Shown in pieces: positions 45,769-54,339 of a stretch of 64,000 nucleotides of DNA. The stretch is taken from NCBI RefSeq assembly GCF_005844085.1, contig NZ_VCDI01000002.1, forward strand, positions 434,001-498,000. Direction: 5' to 3'. The notes under the pieces were generated by a model. That model saw only the letters and a program-made list of their open reading frames with translations. It searched no databases and was not told the origin of the DNA. The stretch's first letter is position 1. Every line of letters starts with the position of its first letter. The position numbers and the translations under genes are program-made. This stretch comes from Lichenicoccus roseus (lineage in GTDB: Bacteria; Pseudomonadota; Alphaproteobacteria; Acetobacterales; Acetobacteraceae).

Positions 45769-45820
45769 GGCCGAACCAGGCCGCCGCCGCGTGAGGCCGA
45801 ACCATACCGCCGCCGCCTGA
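45751..45820 (+). repeat. tandem 26-bp repeat across the end of the monooxygenase gene
   Basis: A 26-bp unit, CAGGCCGCCGCCGCGTGAGG followed by CCGAAC, occurs at 45751-45776 and again exactly at 45777-45802. A third, partial and diverged copy of about 18 bp follows. The stop codon of the monooxygenase lies in the first copy, so the duplication sits just outside the coding frame and shows recent slippage or duplication. Confidence 0.9.
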
Positions 45821-45846
45821 TCCCCCGATCCAGACAGGAGTTTGCG

Positions 45847-46647
45847 ATGAACGCCATCACCGGTACCCGGCAGCCAGGCAGCGCGCCGCGCCAGTTCCAA
45901 CTCCGCGAGCGCCCGCCCGCGGCGACGTTCGAGGAGGAGCGGCTGCATCGCAAGCAGCAGCTCGCCGCCACCTTCCGGCTGTTCTCGCGCTACGGCTTCG
46001 ACCAGGGCCTGGCCGGCCATGTCACCGCGCGTGATCCGGAGTTCCCCGAGCAGTTCTGGATCAATCCGCTGGCCAGGCATTTCGGCCAGATCCGGGTGTC
46101 CGACCTGCAGTTGGTCGACCACGAGGGCCGCATCCTGATCGGCGACCAGCCGATCAACACCGCCGGCTTCACCATCCATTCCGCGATCCATGCGGCGCGT
46201 CCGGACGTGATAGCAGCGGCCCACACCCACAGCACGTACGGCAAGGCGTTCTCCACCCTCGGCCGGCTGCTCGATCCGCTGACCCAGGATGCCTGCGCGT
46301 TCTACCAGGACCATGCGCTGTTCGATCCGTTCACCGGCGTGGTGCTGGACGAGAGCGAGGGCGTGCGGCTTGCCAGGACGCTCGGCGACAAGAAAGCGCT
46401 GATCCTGCAGAACCACGGCCTGCTCACCGTCGGCCCCACGGTCGAGGCCGCCGCCTGGTGGTTCATCGCGATGGACAACGCCGCCCATGCACAGCTGCTC
46501 GCCGATGCCGCCGGCAAGCCCAGGCCGATCGCGCACGACATCGCCCTGCATACCGCGAGCCAGACCGGCACCCATCGCGGCGGCGCGTTCTCGTTCCAGC
46601 CGCTCTACGAGCTGATCACCGCCGCCGAACCCGACCTGCTGGACTGA
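45847..46647 (+). CDS. class II aldolase/adducin family protein
   Basis: A 266-aa member of the AraD/fuculose-aldolase/adducin superfamily, zinc enzymes that cleave or epimerise sugar and related phosphates. Family motifs are GLAGHVTARDPEFPEQFWINP, HSAIHAARPDVIAAAHTHS (two metal His residues in AHTHS) and LQNHGLLTVGPTVEAA, with the third His. Its place between the monooxygenase and the binding protein suggests it processes the oxidised product, but the reaction cannot be deduced. It follows the repeat region by about 27 bp with AGGAG before the ATG. Confidence 0.88.
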   Translation: MNAITGTRQPGSAPRQFQLRERPPAATFEEERLHRKQQLAATFRLFSRYGFDQGLAGHVTARDPEFPEQFWINPLARHFGQIRVSDLQLVDHEGRILIGDQPINTAGFTIHSAIHAARPDVIAAAHTHSTYGKAFSTLGRLLDPLTQDACAFYQDHALFDPFTGVVLDESEGVRLARTLGDKKALILQNHGLLTVGPTVEAAAWWFIAMDNAAHAQLLADAAGKPRPIAHDIALHTASQTGTHRGGAFSFQPLYELITAAEPDLLD

Positions 46648-46665
46648 ACACGAATTCCCTGCCGA

Positions 46666-46704
46666 CCGGTCGCCGCCGGGCAACCCGGCTACGGCGGCGA
46701 CCGG
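46666..46704. terminator. strong hairpin between convergent aldolase and binding-protein genes
   Basis: CCGGTCGCCGCC (46666-46677) pairs perfectly with GGCGGCGACCGG (46693-46704), a 12-bp stem with a small inner GGG-CAA-CCC fold. It lies exactly between two facing stop codons. There is no T-run, so it may slow or protect both transcripts rather than act as a classic intrinsic terminator. Confidence 0.55.
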
Positions 46705-46708
46705 ATCT

Positions 46709-47680
46709 TCAGGCGTTCAGCAGCGGGCTCAGGATATCCGTGAAGTAGGGCGTAACCCGCACGCCGGGCGGCAGCAGCCCGGCGCGCGCGAAGACGTCCG
46801 ACACGTCCTGGGCACTGGCGATGTCGGTGGCCCGGATGGCGCGCAGGCGGTACGGCCGCTCCTGCTCCCGCAGGGTGGCAAGCACGTACGGCTCGGGCAC
46901 GTCCACCACCGGTGCCACCAGCTTCGCCCAGCGCACCTTGTCGGCGTCGAGGATCGTGTAGGCCCGGCCCAGCCGCTCGATGTAGTCGGCCGTGGCGGCG
47001 CGGAAGGCCGGATCGCCCAGCCGGCGCGGATTGGCGCCGATCAGGTAGTTGCCCGACAGGATGCCGACCGCGTTCTGCAGCACGCGCGCACCGGTCTGCT
47101 GGATGATCTCCGGGATCGCGTAGCCGTAGGTCGCCCAGGCATCCAGCGCGCCGGACTTCATCGCGGTCAGGCCGGCGCTCATGCCCAGCGCCACCGGCTG
47201 GATGTCGCTGAAGCCGAGCCCGTGCTGTGCCAGCATGCGGATCAGGAAATAATGCGCCGTGGTGGCGCGTATGTAGCCGACGCGCCTACCCTTGAGGTCG
47301 GCGATCGAGCGCGCCGCCGAGCCTTTCGGAACCAGTACCGCCTGGCCGGTGGTCGGTCCTTCCATGACGGCGACCACCCGCACGTCGGAATGCGCGGCGG
47401 CGGCGAACACCAGCGGGATCTCGCTCCAGGCGCCGACATCGATGGCGTCGGCGTTGATCGCCTGGGTGATCAGGTTGCCGGCATTGAACTCGCTGAACAC
47501 CACCCGGTACGGGAAACGATCCTGGCCGGTGCCGGGCAGCAGGGTCTGGTCCTGGCCGCGGAAGGTGGCGACGCGCAGCGTGGTCGCCGCGGCGGCGCGC
47601 GCCGGCGACAGCAGCGACATCGAGGCGGCGGCGGCCCCGGCGAGCAGTTCCCGGCGGGTCGGAATCGTGCCCGGACTCAT
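46709..47680 (-). CDS. ABC transporter substrate-binding protein, aliphatic sulfonate type
   Basis: A 323-aa periplasmic binding protein of the SsuA/NMT1 group. A twin-arginine-like signal (TRRELLAGAAAASMSLLSPA) leads to the mature LRVATFRGQ. Ligand-site segments include NAGNLITQAINADAIDVG, VAVMEGPTTGQAVLVPKGS and MKSGALDAWATYGYA. It has no permease or ATPase beside it. Its ATG overlaps the stop of the acyl-CoA-dehydrogenase-like gene upstream (ATGA), so the pair is cotranslated. Confidence 0.9.
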   Translation of the reverse strand: MSPGTIPTRRELLAGAAAASMSLLSPARAAAATTLRVATFRGQDQTLLPGTGQDRFPYRVVFSEFNAGNLITQAINADAIDVGAWSEIPLVFAAAAHSDVRVVAVMEGPTTGQAVLVPKGSAARSIADLKGRRVGYIRATTAHYFLIRMLAQHGLGFSDIQPVALGMSAGLTAMKSGALDAWATYGYAIPEIIQQTGARVLQNAVGILSGNYLIGANPRRLGDPAFRAATADYIERLGRAYTILDADKVRWAKLVAPVVDVPEPYVLATLREQERPYRLRAIRATDIASAQDVSDVFARAGLLPPGVRVTPYFTDILSPLLNA

Positions 47681-48870
47681 GGTGCGGCCGCCAGCGACAG
47701 GCGTCCGGAGAGCCCGAGCGAGACATCCGCCTGCGGCGTGTGCACGCGCGCGCACAGCACGTCGCGATAATGCCGCTCCAGCGGGTTGTCCCGGCTCAGC
47801 CCGGGATTGCCGGTTGCCGCCAGTGCCTTCTCCACCGCCCGGATCGCGTTCTCGGTCACCAGGTGTTTCACCAGGCCGCCCTGTGCCGAATTCGTTGTCC
47901 CGCCCGCCGCCTCTTCCGCGATCGCAGCCGCCAGGATCAGCCGGTTGGCCAGCAGCAGGGCGTCGATCTCGCCGACGATCTCCTGGAAGCGGGGCAGGGT
48001 GGCGAGCGGAGCACCCAGGTTGGTCGGCGCCCGGTCGCGCAGGAACCCGAGCAGCCAGCGACGGGCGGCGCGCGCCACGCCGTCATACAGCGAGGCGATC
48101 ACGATGCTGCCCCAGACCGACTGCACCGGATCGGGCGCGCCCCAGGCGGCGGGCGGGCGTATGTCGGCGGCATGGTCGGGCGGCAGCCGCACATCGTCGA
48201 GATGCACCGTGTGGCTTTCGGTGGCGCGCATGCCGAGCTGGTTCCAGCTGCGCTCGATGCTGACGCCCGGTGCGTCCATCGGCACCAGGAAGCCGCCGAC
48301 GCGCGGCGCGTCCTCGTCGGTGCGTGCCCACACCACGCCCCAGCGCAGCACCGTCGAGCCTGTCGAGTAGATCTTGCTGCCGGTTACCGCCCAGCCGTCG
48401 CCGGTGCGACGGGCCACGGTCGCCGGCAGGCCGCCGCGCGCCGGGGTGCCGAGATCCGGCTCGACCCGCAAGGCGTTCAGCAGCGCGCCATCCTCGACGG
48501 CTGCACGGGCCACGACGGCGCGCAGCCGCTCCGGCCACTGGGTGGAGCGCGCGACCGCGGCGTGCTGCAGGTATTGCATCGACAGGATCAACGCGGTGGA
48601 TGGATCGCCTTCGGCGACGCGCCCGACCACGTTTGCCGCCGCTGCCAGCCCACCGCCGCCGCCGCCCGCCTCATGCGGCACCGTCAGCGCCAGCAGGCCG
48701 GCCGCCTGCAGGTCGGCGAGGTTCTCGCGCGAAGTCGTCGCGGTCTCGTCATGTCGCGCCGCGCGGGAGGCGAAACGCGCAACGAGGTGCTGCAGGTCGG
48801 TGCGGTCCGTCGCTTCGATCAGGGCAATGCCGTCCAACGGCTCGGTCTCCGGGCTTGTCGGGCCGAGCAT
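47677..48870 (-). CDS. acyl-CoA dehydrogenase-like flavoprotein (SfnB/DszC group)
   Basis: A 397-aa protein with the acyl-CoA dehydrogenase fold, resembling SfnB/DszC flavin-dependent oxidases that often accompany sulfonate or sulfone genes. Features are the N-terminal helical part ending ALTVPHEAGGGGGG, the flavin-binding GDGWAVTGSKIYSTGS, WNQLGMRATESHTVHLDDV, and the C-terminal helical domain (VEKALAATGNPGLSRDNPLER). A true acyl-CoA substrate is unlikely in this setting. It is the first of a two-gene leftward unit with the binding protein and is divergent from the TonB receptor gene. Confidence 0.87.
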   Translation of the reverse strand: MLGPTSPETEPLDGIALIEATDRTDLQHLVARFASRAARHDETATTSRENLADLQAAGLLALTVPHEAGGGGGGLAAAANVVGRVAEGDPSTALILSMQYLQHAAVARSTQWPERLRAVVARAAVEDGALLNALRVEPDLGTPARGGLPATVARRTGDGWAVTGSKIYSTGSTVLRWGVVWARTDEDAPRVGGFLVPMDAPGVSIERSWNQLGMRATESHTVHLDDVRLPPDHAADIRPPAAWGAPDPVQSVWGSIVIASLYDGVARAARRWLLGFLRDRAPTNLGAPLATLPRFQEIVGEIDALLLANRLILAAAIAEEAAGGTTNSAQGGLVKHLVTENAIRAVEKALAATGNPGLSRDNPLERHYRDVLCARVHTPQADVSLGLSGRLSLAAAP

Positions 48871-49002
48871 AGTGCGAAACCACTCGTCTCCACATGTGAT
48901 AAATGGTGATGTGATACATTGAACGATTAATTAAAGTGGTTTATTGAAAAGCACGCGGTTGAATGACGTGATACCGGCCCGACCATCACCAGCCGGATCA
49001 CC
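48871..49002. promoter_or_regulatory. divergent AT-rich control region of the organosulfur-like locus
   Basis: This 132-bp gap between the flavoprotein and TonB receptor genes is markedly AT-richer than its surroundings. A plus-strand promoter candidate is TTGAAC (48919-48924), 17 nt, TATTGA (48942-48947). AGTGGTTT occurs at 48935-48942 (plus, just before the -10) and at 48884-48877 (minus, 7 nt before the flavoprotein ATG). Both face the gene they precede, matching the copy at the monooxygenase promoter. Confidence 0.55.
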
Positions 49003-51291
49003 ATGTCCCGTCGCCGCACCCTGCTTCTCATCTCCTCGATCGCCTGCGTCGCATCCGGCCCTGCCGACGCCGCCCCCGCAGACCCCCCAGCCGCATCCCG
49101 CCATCAGGTGCGGCAGAGGAAGGCGCCGGTCGCGGAGCATGTCGAGGTGGTCGGGCGTGGCCGCTCCGCGCTGCGGCATGACCGCCTGCAGCATGTGGCG
49201 GCGTCCACTTCGCTGCTGAGCGCCGGCAAGCTGCAGCAGCTCGCGATCGGCACCACCCGCCAGATCACCAACCTCACGCCGAACCTGTACCAGCCGCGCG
49301 CCACCGTCGGCTATTCCAACTCGAACTACTTCATCCGCGGCATCGGCGAACTCGACGCACAGGGCGAACCGTCGGTCGGCACCTATATCGACGGCGTGTA
49401 CCTGCCGCGGACCATCGGCACCATGCAGGAACTGCTCGACATCGACGCAATCCAGATCGATCGCGGTCCGGTCGGCTTCACCACCGGCCACCAGGCCGAG
49501 GGCGGGGCGGTGCGCATCGGCACGGTGGTGCCGGACGATACCACACGCTTCACCGCGCAGACCGGCTACGGCACCTACGACGAGTGGGTGGCGGGTTTCG
49601 CCGCCAGCGGCGCGCTGGTGCCGGACCGTGTCTATGCGAGCCTCGCGGTCGAGCATCATGCGCGCGACGGCGTAGACCACAACTACACGCTCGACCAGGA
49701 CGAGAACGATATCGACTACACCCAGGCGCACGGCAAGCTGCGCTTCACGCCGACGGACGCGCTCGACATCACGCTCGGCTTCGACGGCACCAGCGACGGC
49801 AGCACCAACCGCGGCTACGGCAACCTGCTGAACCCGTATCGATACGGCCTGTATTCCTCGATCTACCCGAAGAACAACTACAGCGAGGCCGGCTTCACCG
49901 GGACCGTCGGCTACCAGCTCGATCCGCATCTGCGGCTGTCGTCGGTGACCGGGATACGCGGCTACGACGATACCGGCTACTACGACAACACCGGCGATCC
50001 CTACGCCCGCACTTCGCAGCTGCTGTACTATCGCGACCGCAGCTACCAGGAGGACACCAAGCTCACCGGCGACTATGGCCGCTTCAGCTTCACCGCCGGC
50101 GCCTACTTCTTCTACGAGGACTGGTACACGGCACGCCGCGCCAACAACACCTTCGGCACGCAGACCAATGTCGCATCGAACATCCGCTTCCAGCCGGTGC
50201 AGGCGCTGATCGACCAGATCACCCGCAACTACGCGGCCTATGGCCTTGCACAGTACAAGGTGCTGCCGACCCTGACCGCCTCGGTCGGTCTGCGCTACAA
50301 CTACGAGCAGCATTCGAACTCCGAGGTGCTGAACTCGCTCGGCTCCACCCCGGGCTATGTGGCCAACGTCGCCGGCGATCTCGGCGCTCTGTTCAACGCA
50401 CCGCCCGGAGGGCAGGACTGGACCGCGAGCGCGCAGCAGTCCTGGTCGCGGCTGCTGCCGAAGGGCTCGCTCGACTGGCAGCTGGCGCCGCATGTGGCGC
50501 CGTACGTGACGATCTCCCAGGGTGGCAAGTCGGCGGGCTACGACTACCGCGCGCAGACGCCGACTGCGCTGGGGCGCAACCAGGCGCTGCTGCCGTATGG
50601 CCCGGAGACGGTGACCACCTACGAGGTGGGCGTGAAGAGCGATCCGCTGCCCGGCCGGCTGATGCTGAACGGCGCACTGTTCTACAACGATTTCCAGAAC
50701 ATCCAGATCACCACGCTGGATCCGTCGACCGGCCTCAGCCGGCGCTACAATGCGGGCAACGGCCATTCGCTCGGCGCCGAGATCGAGACCGCGTGGCATG
50801 TGCTGCCGATCTGGGAGATCGACGCAACCGCCTCCTACCTGTTCGCGGAGCTCGACCGTTTCAACGGGAGCTATTCGAGCAGCCTCTACGCCACCGGGCT
50901 GGCCATCAACAACACCCCGCACAGCGGCGAGCGGCTGCCGGAGAGCCCGCGGTTCCAGTTCGATATCGCCAGCAACCTTATCCTGCCGCTGCCCAGGCAG
51001 ATCCCCGGCAAGGTCCGGCTCGCCGGCGACATCAGTTTCCAGACCGCGGTGTTCACCGATGCACTGGAGAATTCGCAGACCGAGTTGCCCGAGCAGACCT
51101 ACCTGAATGCGCTGATCAGCTGGACCAGTCCGCACCAGAACTGGACCGCGACGCTGGCCGCCAGGAACATCCTGGACCGCCGCTATCCGCAAAGCCTGAG
51201 CTTCGTGCAAGGCAACGGCATCCCGGTCATCTGGGCCGCGAGCTACGCCGACCCGAGGACCGTCATGTTCACGCTGCGCTACACACTGTGA
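49003..51291 (+). CDS. TonB-dependent outer-membrane receptor
   Basis: A 762-aa receptor. A signal peptide (about residues 1-24) is followed by a plug domain with LTPNLYQPRATVGYSNSNYF, IRGIGELDAQGEPSVGTYID and IDRGPVGFTTGHQAEGGAVR, then the 22-stranded barrel ending in the typical aromatic-alternating strand MFTLRYTL. It looks closest to receptors for complex organic ligands rather than a plain siderophore. Placement beside the sulfonate-type binding protein and flavoenzymes suggests it brings the same substrate across the outer membrane, by inference. Confidence 0.93.
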   Translation: MSRRRTLLLISSIACVASGPADAAPADPPAASRHQVRQRKAPVAEHVEVVGRGRSALRHDRLQHVAASTSLLSAGKLQQLAIGTTRQITNLTPNLYQPRATVGYSNSNYFIRGIGELDAQGEPSVGTYIDGVYLPRTIGTMQELLDIDAIQIDRGPVGFTTGHQAEGGAVRIGTVVPDDTTRFTAQTGYGTYDEWVAGFAASGALVPDRVYASLAVEHHARDGVDHNYTLDQDENDIDYTQAHGKLRFTPTDALDITLGFDGTSDGSTNRGYGNLLNPYRYGLYSSIYPKNNYSEAGFTGTVGYQLDPHLRLSSVTGIRGYDDTGYYDNTGDPYARTSQLLYYRDRSYQEDTKLTGDYGRFSFTAGAYFFYEDWYTARRANNTFGTQTNVASNIRFQPVQALIDQITRNYAAYGLAQYKVLPTLTASVGLRYNYEQHSNSEVLNSLGSTPGYVANVAGDLGALFNAPPGGQDWTASAQQSWSRLLPKGSLDWQLAPHVAPYVTISQGGKSAGYDYRAQTPTALGRNQALLPYGPETVTTYEVGVKSDPLPGRLMLNGALFYNDFQNIQITTLDPSTGLSRRYNAGNGHSLGAEIETAWHVLPIWEIDATASYLFAELDRFNGSYSSSLYATGLAINNTPHSGERLPESPRFQFDIASNLILPLPRQIPGKVRLAGDISFQTAVFTDALENSQTELPEQTYLNALISWTSPHQNWTATLAARNILDRRYPQSLSFVQGNGIPVIWAASYADPRTVMFTLRYTL

Positions 51292-51306
51292 GTCTGGCCG
51301 CCGGCG

Positions 51307-54173
51307 TCAGGCCCTCAGGCGCTGGATGGTGTCGGCCAGTTCCCGCATCCGGTATGGCTTGCGCAGGATGGTGATGCCGCCGGCGATGGCGTCGGCGAAG
51401 GCGCTGGTCTCTGCGTAGCCGGTGACCAGCAGGCACGGCAGGCCCGGATGCGACCGGTGCGCGTGCCGGATGAACTCGACGCCGTTCATCTCCGGCATCG
51501 AGAAGTCGGTCACCACCAGGTCGAGCCGCACGCCGCTCTGCAGGATGTCCAGGCCCAGCTTCGCGCTTTCCGCGGACACCACGTCGAAGCCGAGCGCGCG
51601 CAGCGTCTCGACGGTGACCTCGCGGACTTCCGGATCGTCGTCGATCACCAGCAGCCTGGCATCCCCGGGGGGCGAGCAGGCGGGCGGTGCCGGGGGAAGC
51701 GGTTCGGCCACTGCGCTGGCGGCGGGGGCGTGCTGGGCGCGCGGCAGCAGCAGGCTGACGCTGGTACCCCCGTCGATCCGGCTGGTGAGCCTGGTACTGC
51801 CACCGAGCTGCTTGCACAGGCCATACACCTGGCTCAGCCCGAGGCCGGTGCTCTTGCCCCCCGCGCTGGTGGTGTAGAACGGCTCGAAGGCGCGGGCGGC
51901 GACCTCGGGATGCATGCCGGCGCCGTCGTCGCGTACGGTGACGCAGGTATAGTCGCCGACCTCGAGGTCGGCCGGCAGCTCCTCGTCGCCGGCTGCGATG
52001 TTGCGGGTGGCGATCTCGAGCACCCCTCCCTGCGGCATCGCCCGGCCGGCATTCACCGCAAGGTTGAGAAGCGCCATCTCGAACTGCGTCGCATCCAGCA
52101 TCACCGGCCAGAGCGGCTCGGTCAGCGCCAGCCTGACCTCGATGCCGGCGCCGACGGTGCGCCGGACCAGCTCGGCGAAGTCGGTGGTGAGGCGGTTGAG
52201 GTCGCACGGCTCGCGCCGCAACGGCTGCTGCGCGCGAAGGCCAGCAGGTGGTCGGTCAGCTTGGCGCCGCGCTCGGCCGCCTGCTGCGCGTTGGCGATGA
52301 ACCGCTTCATGACCGGGTCGCTGGTCCGCGCCTGCGTCAGCTCCAGGTTGCCGAGCACCACGGCCAGCATGTTGTTGAAGTCGTGCGCGACACCGCCGGT
52401 GATCTGTCCGATCGCCTCCATCTTCTGCGCCTGCTGCAGGATCGCATCGGCGCGCTGGCGCGCCTGCGTCTCCGCCTCCAGGATCTGCGTGCGCTGCAGC
52501 ACACGCTGCTCGAGGCTGTCGCTGAGCTTGCGGTAATGCTCGAGCCAGGCCTGCTCCGAATTCGTGCGGTGTTCGGTCTCGCTGCCGATCGCCGCCTGCA
52601 GGTCGTGTGCCAGCGTCTCGTCGATCGCGCTCCACGGGTCGCACTAGCCGGCGATGGACTGGATCCAGGCAGCGAAGCTCGTACGCGGGGTGATCCTGCC
52701 GGTCTCGCGGTCGAGAGAGCCATGCGCGTCGGGGTTGCCACCCCAGGTCGTGGTGCGGCTGCGTTCCGGGCGCAGCCACAGGATGACGTCCTCGGCGGCG
52801 GCATCGAGGGTGAGCAGCAGCGCACCGCTGGCGATGGCGGCGAACGACGCGAACTTCGGATCCAGCCGGCTCAGCCCGTCGACCGCGATCAGGTCGTTGC
52901 CGGTGCGCGGCACCGCCTGCAGGACGGTGACGATGTCCGCCGCGACGACCGGGCCGGGGGTCTGGCCATAGCACCGGCAGACCCCGCCGATGCGGACTGC
53001 CACGCCGGTTGCCCCGACGAGCCGCAACAACGCCGTGTGAGCGTGCCCCAGGGCCTCGGCGAGCGCCTCGGGCCGGGACAGCCGTTCGGTGATGTCATGC
53101 AGCGTGGTCTGGCTGGCATTGCGGGCGGCGAAGCTCTCAGCCTCGTTCAGGCTGCCGAGCAGCAGCGACACCACCTGGCCGATCAGGTCGGCCGCGGCGC
53201 GCAGGTCCGGCCCGGCAACGCGCGGCGCAGCATGATGGCAGATCAGCAGCCCCCAGAGGTCGGGGCCGTGCGACAGCCCGACGGTCAGGCTGGCGGCGGT
53301 GCCCATGTTGCACATGAATTCGCGATGCACCGGGGAGACGCTGCGCAGCGCGCTGTAGGTGAGGTCGAGCGGCGTCGCATCCTCGAGCCGGCGACCGGTC
53401 AGCAGCGGCACCGGCTCGTAGCGGCTGTCCGCCACCGCGCCGACCCGCTGCAGCATGTACTGGCGCCGCGCCTGCGCCGGGATATCGCTGGCCGGGTAGC
53501 GCCGGCCGAGCCAGGACTCCAGATGCGGCGCGTGCGCCTCGGCCACGACGCTGCCGGGTCCCGTCCGGTCGAAGCGGTAGGCCATCACCCGGTCGTATCC
53601 GGAGATCGTCTGCAGGCCGGCGACGGCGAGCGCGCAGAGGCTGTCCTGGCTGGTGGCGGACTTGAAGCTGTCCAGCACCGATCGCAGCAGGTCTTCCGGC
53701 GGCTGCTGGCCGGCGTCCAGGCGGACCGGTTCGAAATCGATGCACACCCGGTCGCCGGAATGGAAGGCGCTCAGCTGCAGCGTACGGCGTGGAACGGCGC
53801 TACCCGGCACGGCATCCGCCGCCAACCTCCCGAGCGACATCTTGGCGTAGGGTCGCAGGTCGCGCAGGCTGCCCTGGGCTGCGGGGCCGACGATGCTCGC
53901 AAGATGGGTCCCGAGGACGGAATGCGGCGTCCGCCCGAGGATCTCGGCGAGGTTGGCGCTGCAGTGGGTGATGCGCCAGCCCGACGGGCGGGTGGCCAGG
54001 AGCGCCCCGTGCGGCTGGATCGCACCCGGGATATGGATGGCCTCGCGCTCGCAGAGGTCCGGGTCGAAGACGACAGGCAGCTTGCCCGCGGGCGGCTCCG
54101 GTTGCAGTTTCGGGTCGCCAGGAGCGTCGCGGCGAGGCGATCCATCGGCGCTCGTCTCGGGATGGACATCCAT
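51307..54173 (-). pseudogene. bphP: bacteriophytochrome hybrid histidine kinase, disrupted by a stop and a frameshift
   Basis: Read from 54173 leftward this would be PAS-GAF-PHY-HisKA-HATPase-REC. The photosensory half (509 aa) is intact: a Cys at residue 41 (DLCEREAIHIPGAIQPHG) for biliverdin, PASDIPAQARRQYML, ICHHAAPR, and PRTSFAAW in the PHY tongue. A TAG at 52646-52644 ends it after AWIQSIAG. The same frame then continues with CDPWSAIDETLAHDLQAAIG and HisKA (QKMEAIGQITGGVAHDFNNM). Near 52230 the frame changes: after LLAFAR one base seems to be missing, and the HATPase (GKSTGLGLSQVYG) and receiver (LVVTDFSMPEMNG) lie in the next frame. No heme oxygenase gene is nearby. Confidence 0.85.
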
Positions 54174-54339
54174 AGAAGAACCGCCTCATCCGGGTGAAGA
54201 ATGCAGCACCGTAGGTTAATTACCCGTTAACCACTAAGTATATTGTTGAGTATCACGAGTATATTCCCCCTCTTGAAGTTCTCGATCCGACTTCCCATTG
54301 AAGTTCAAGTAGTCCCAGGATGCACAGAGATGATCAGCT

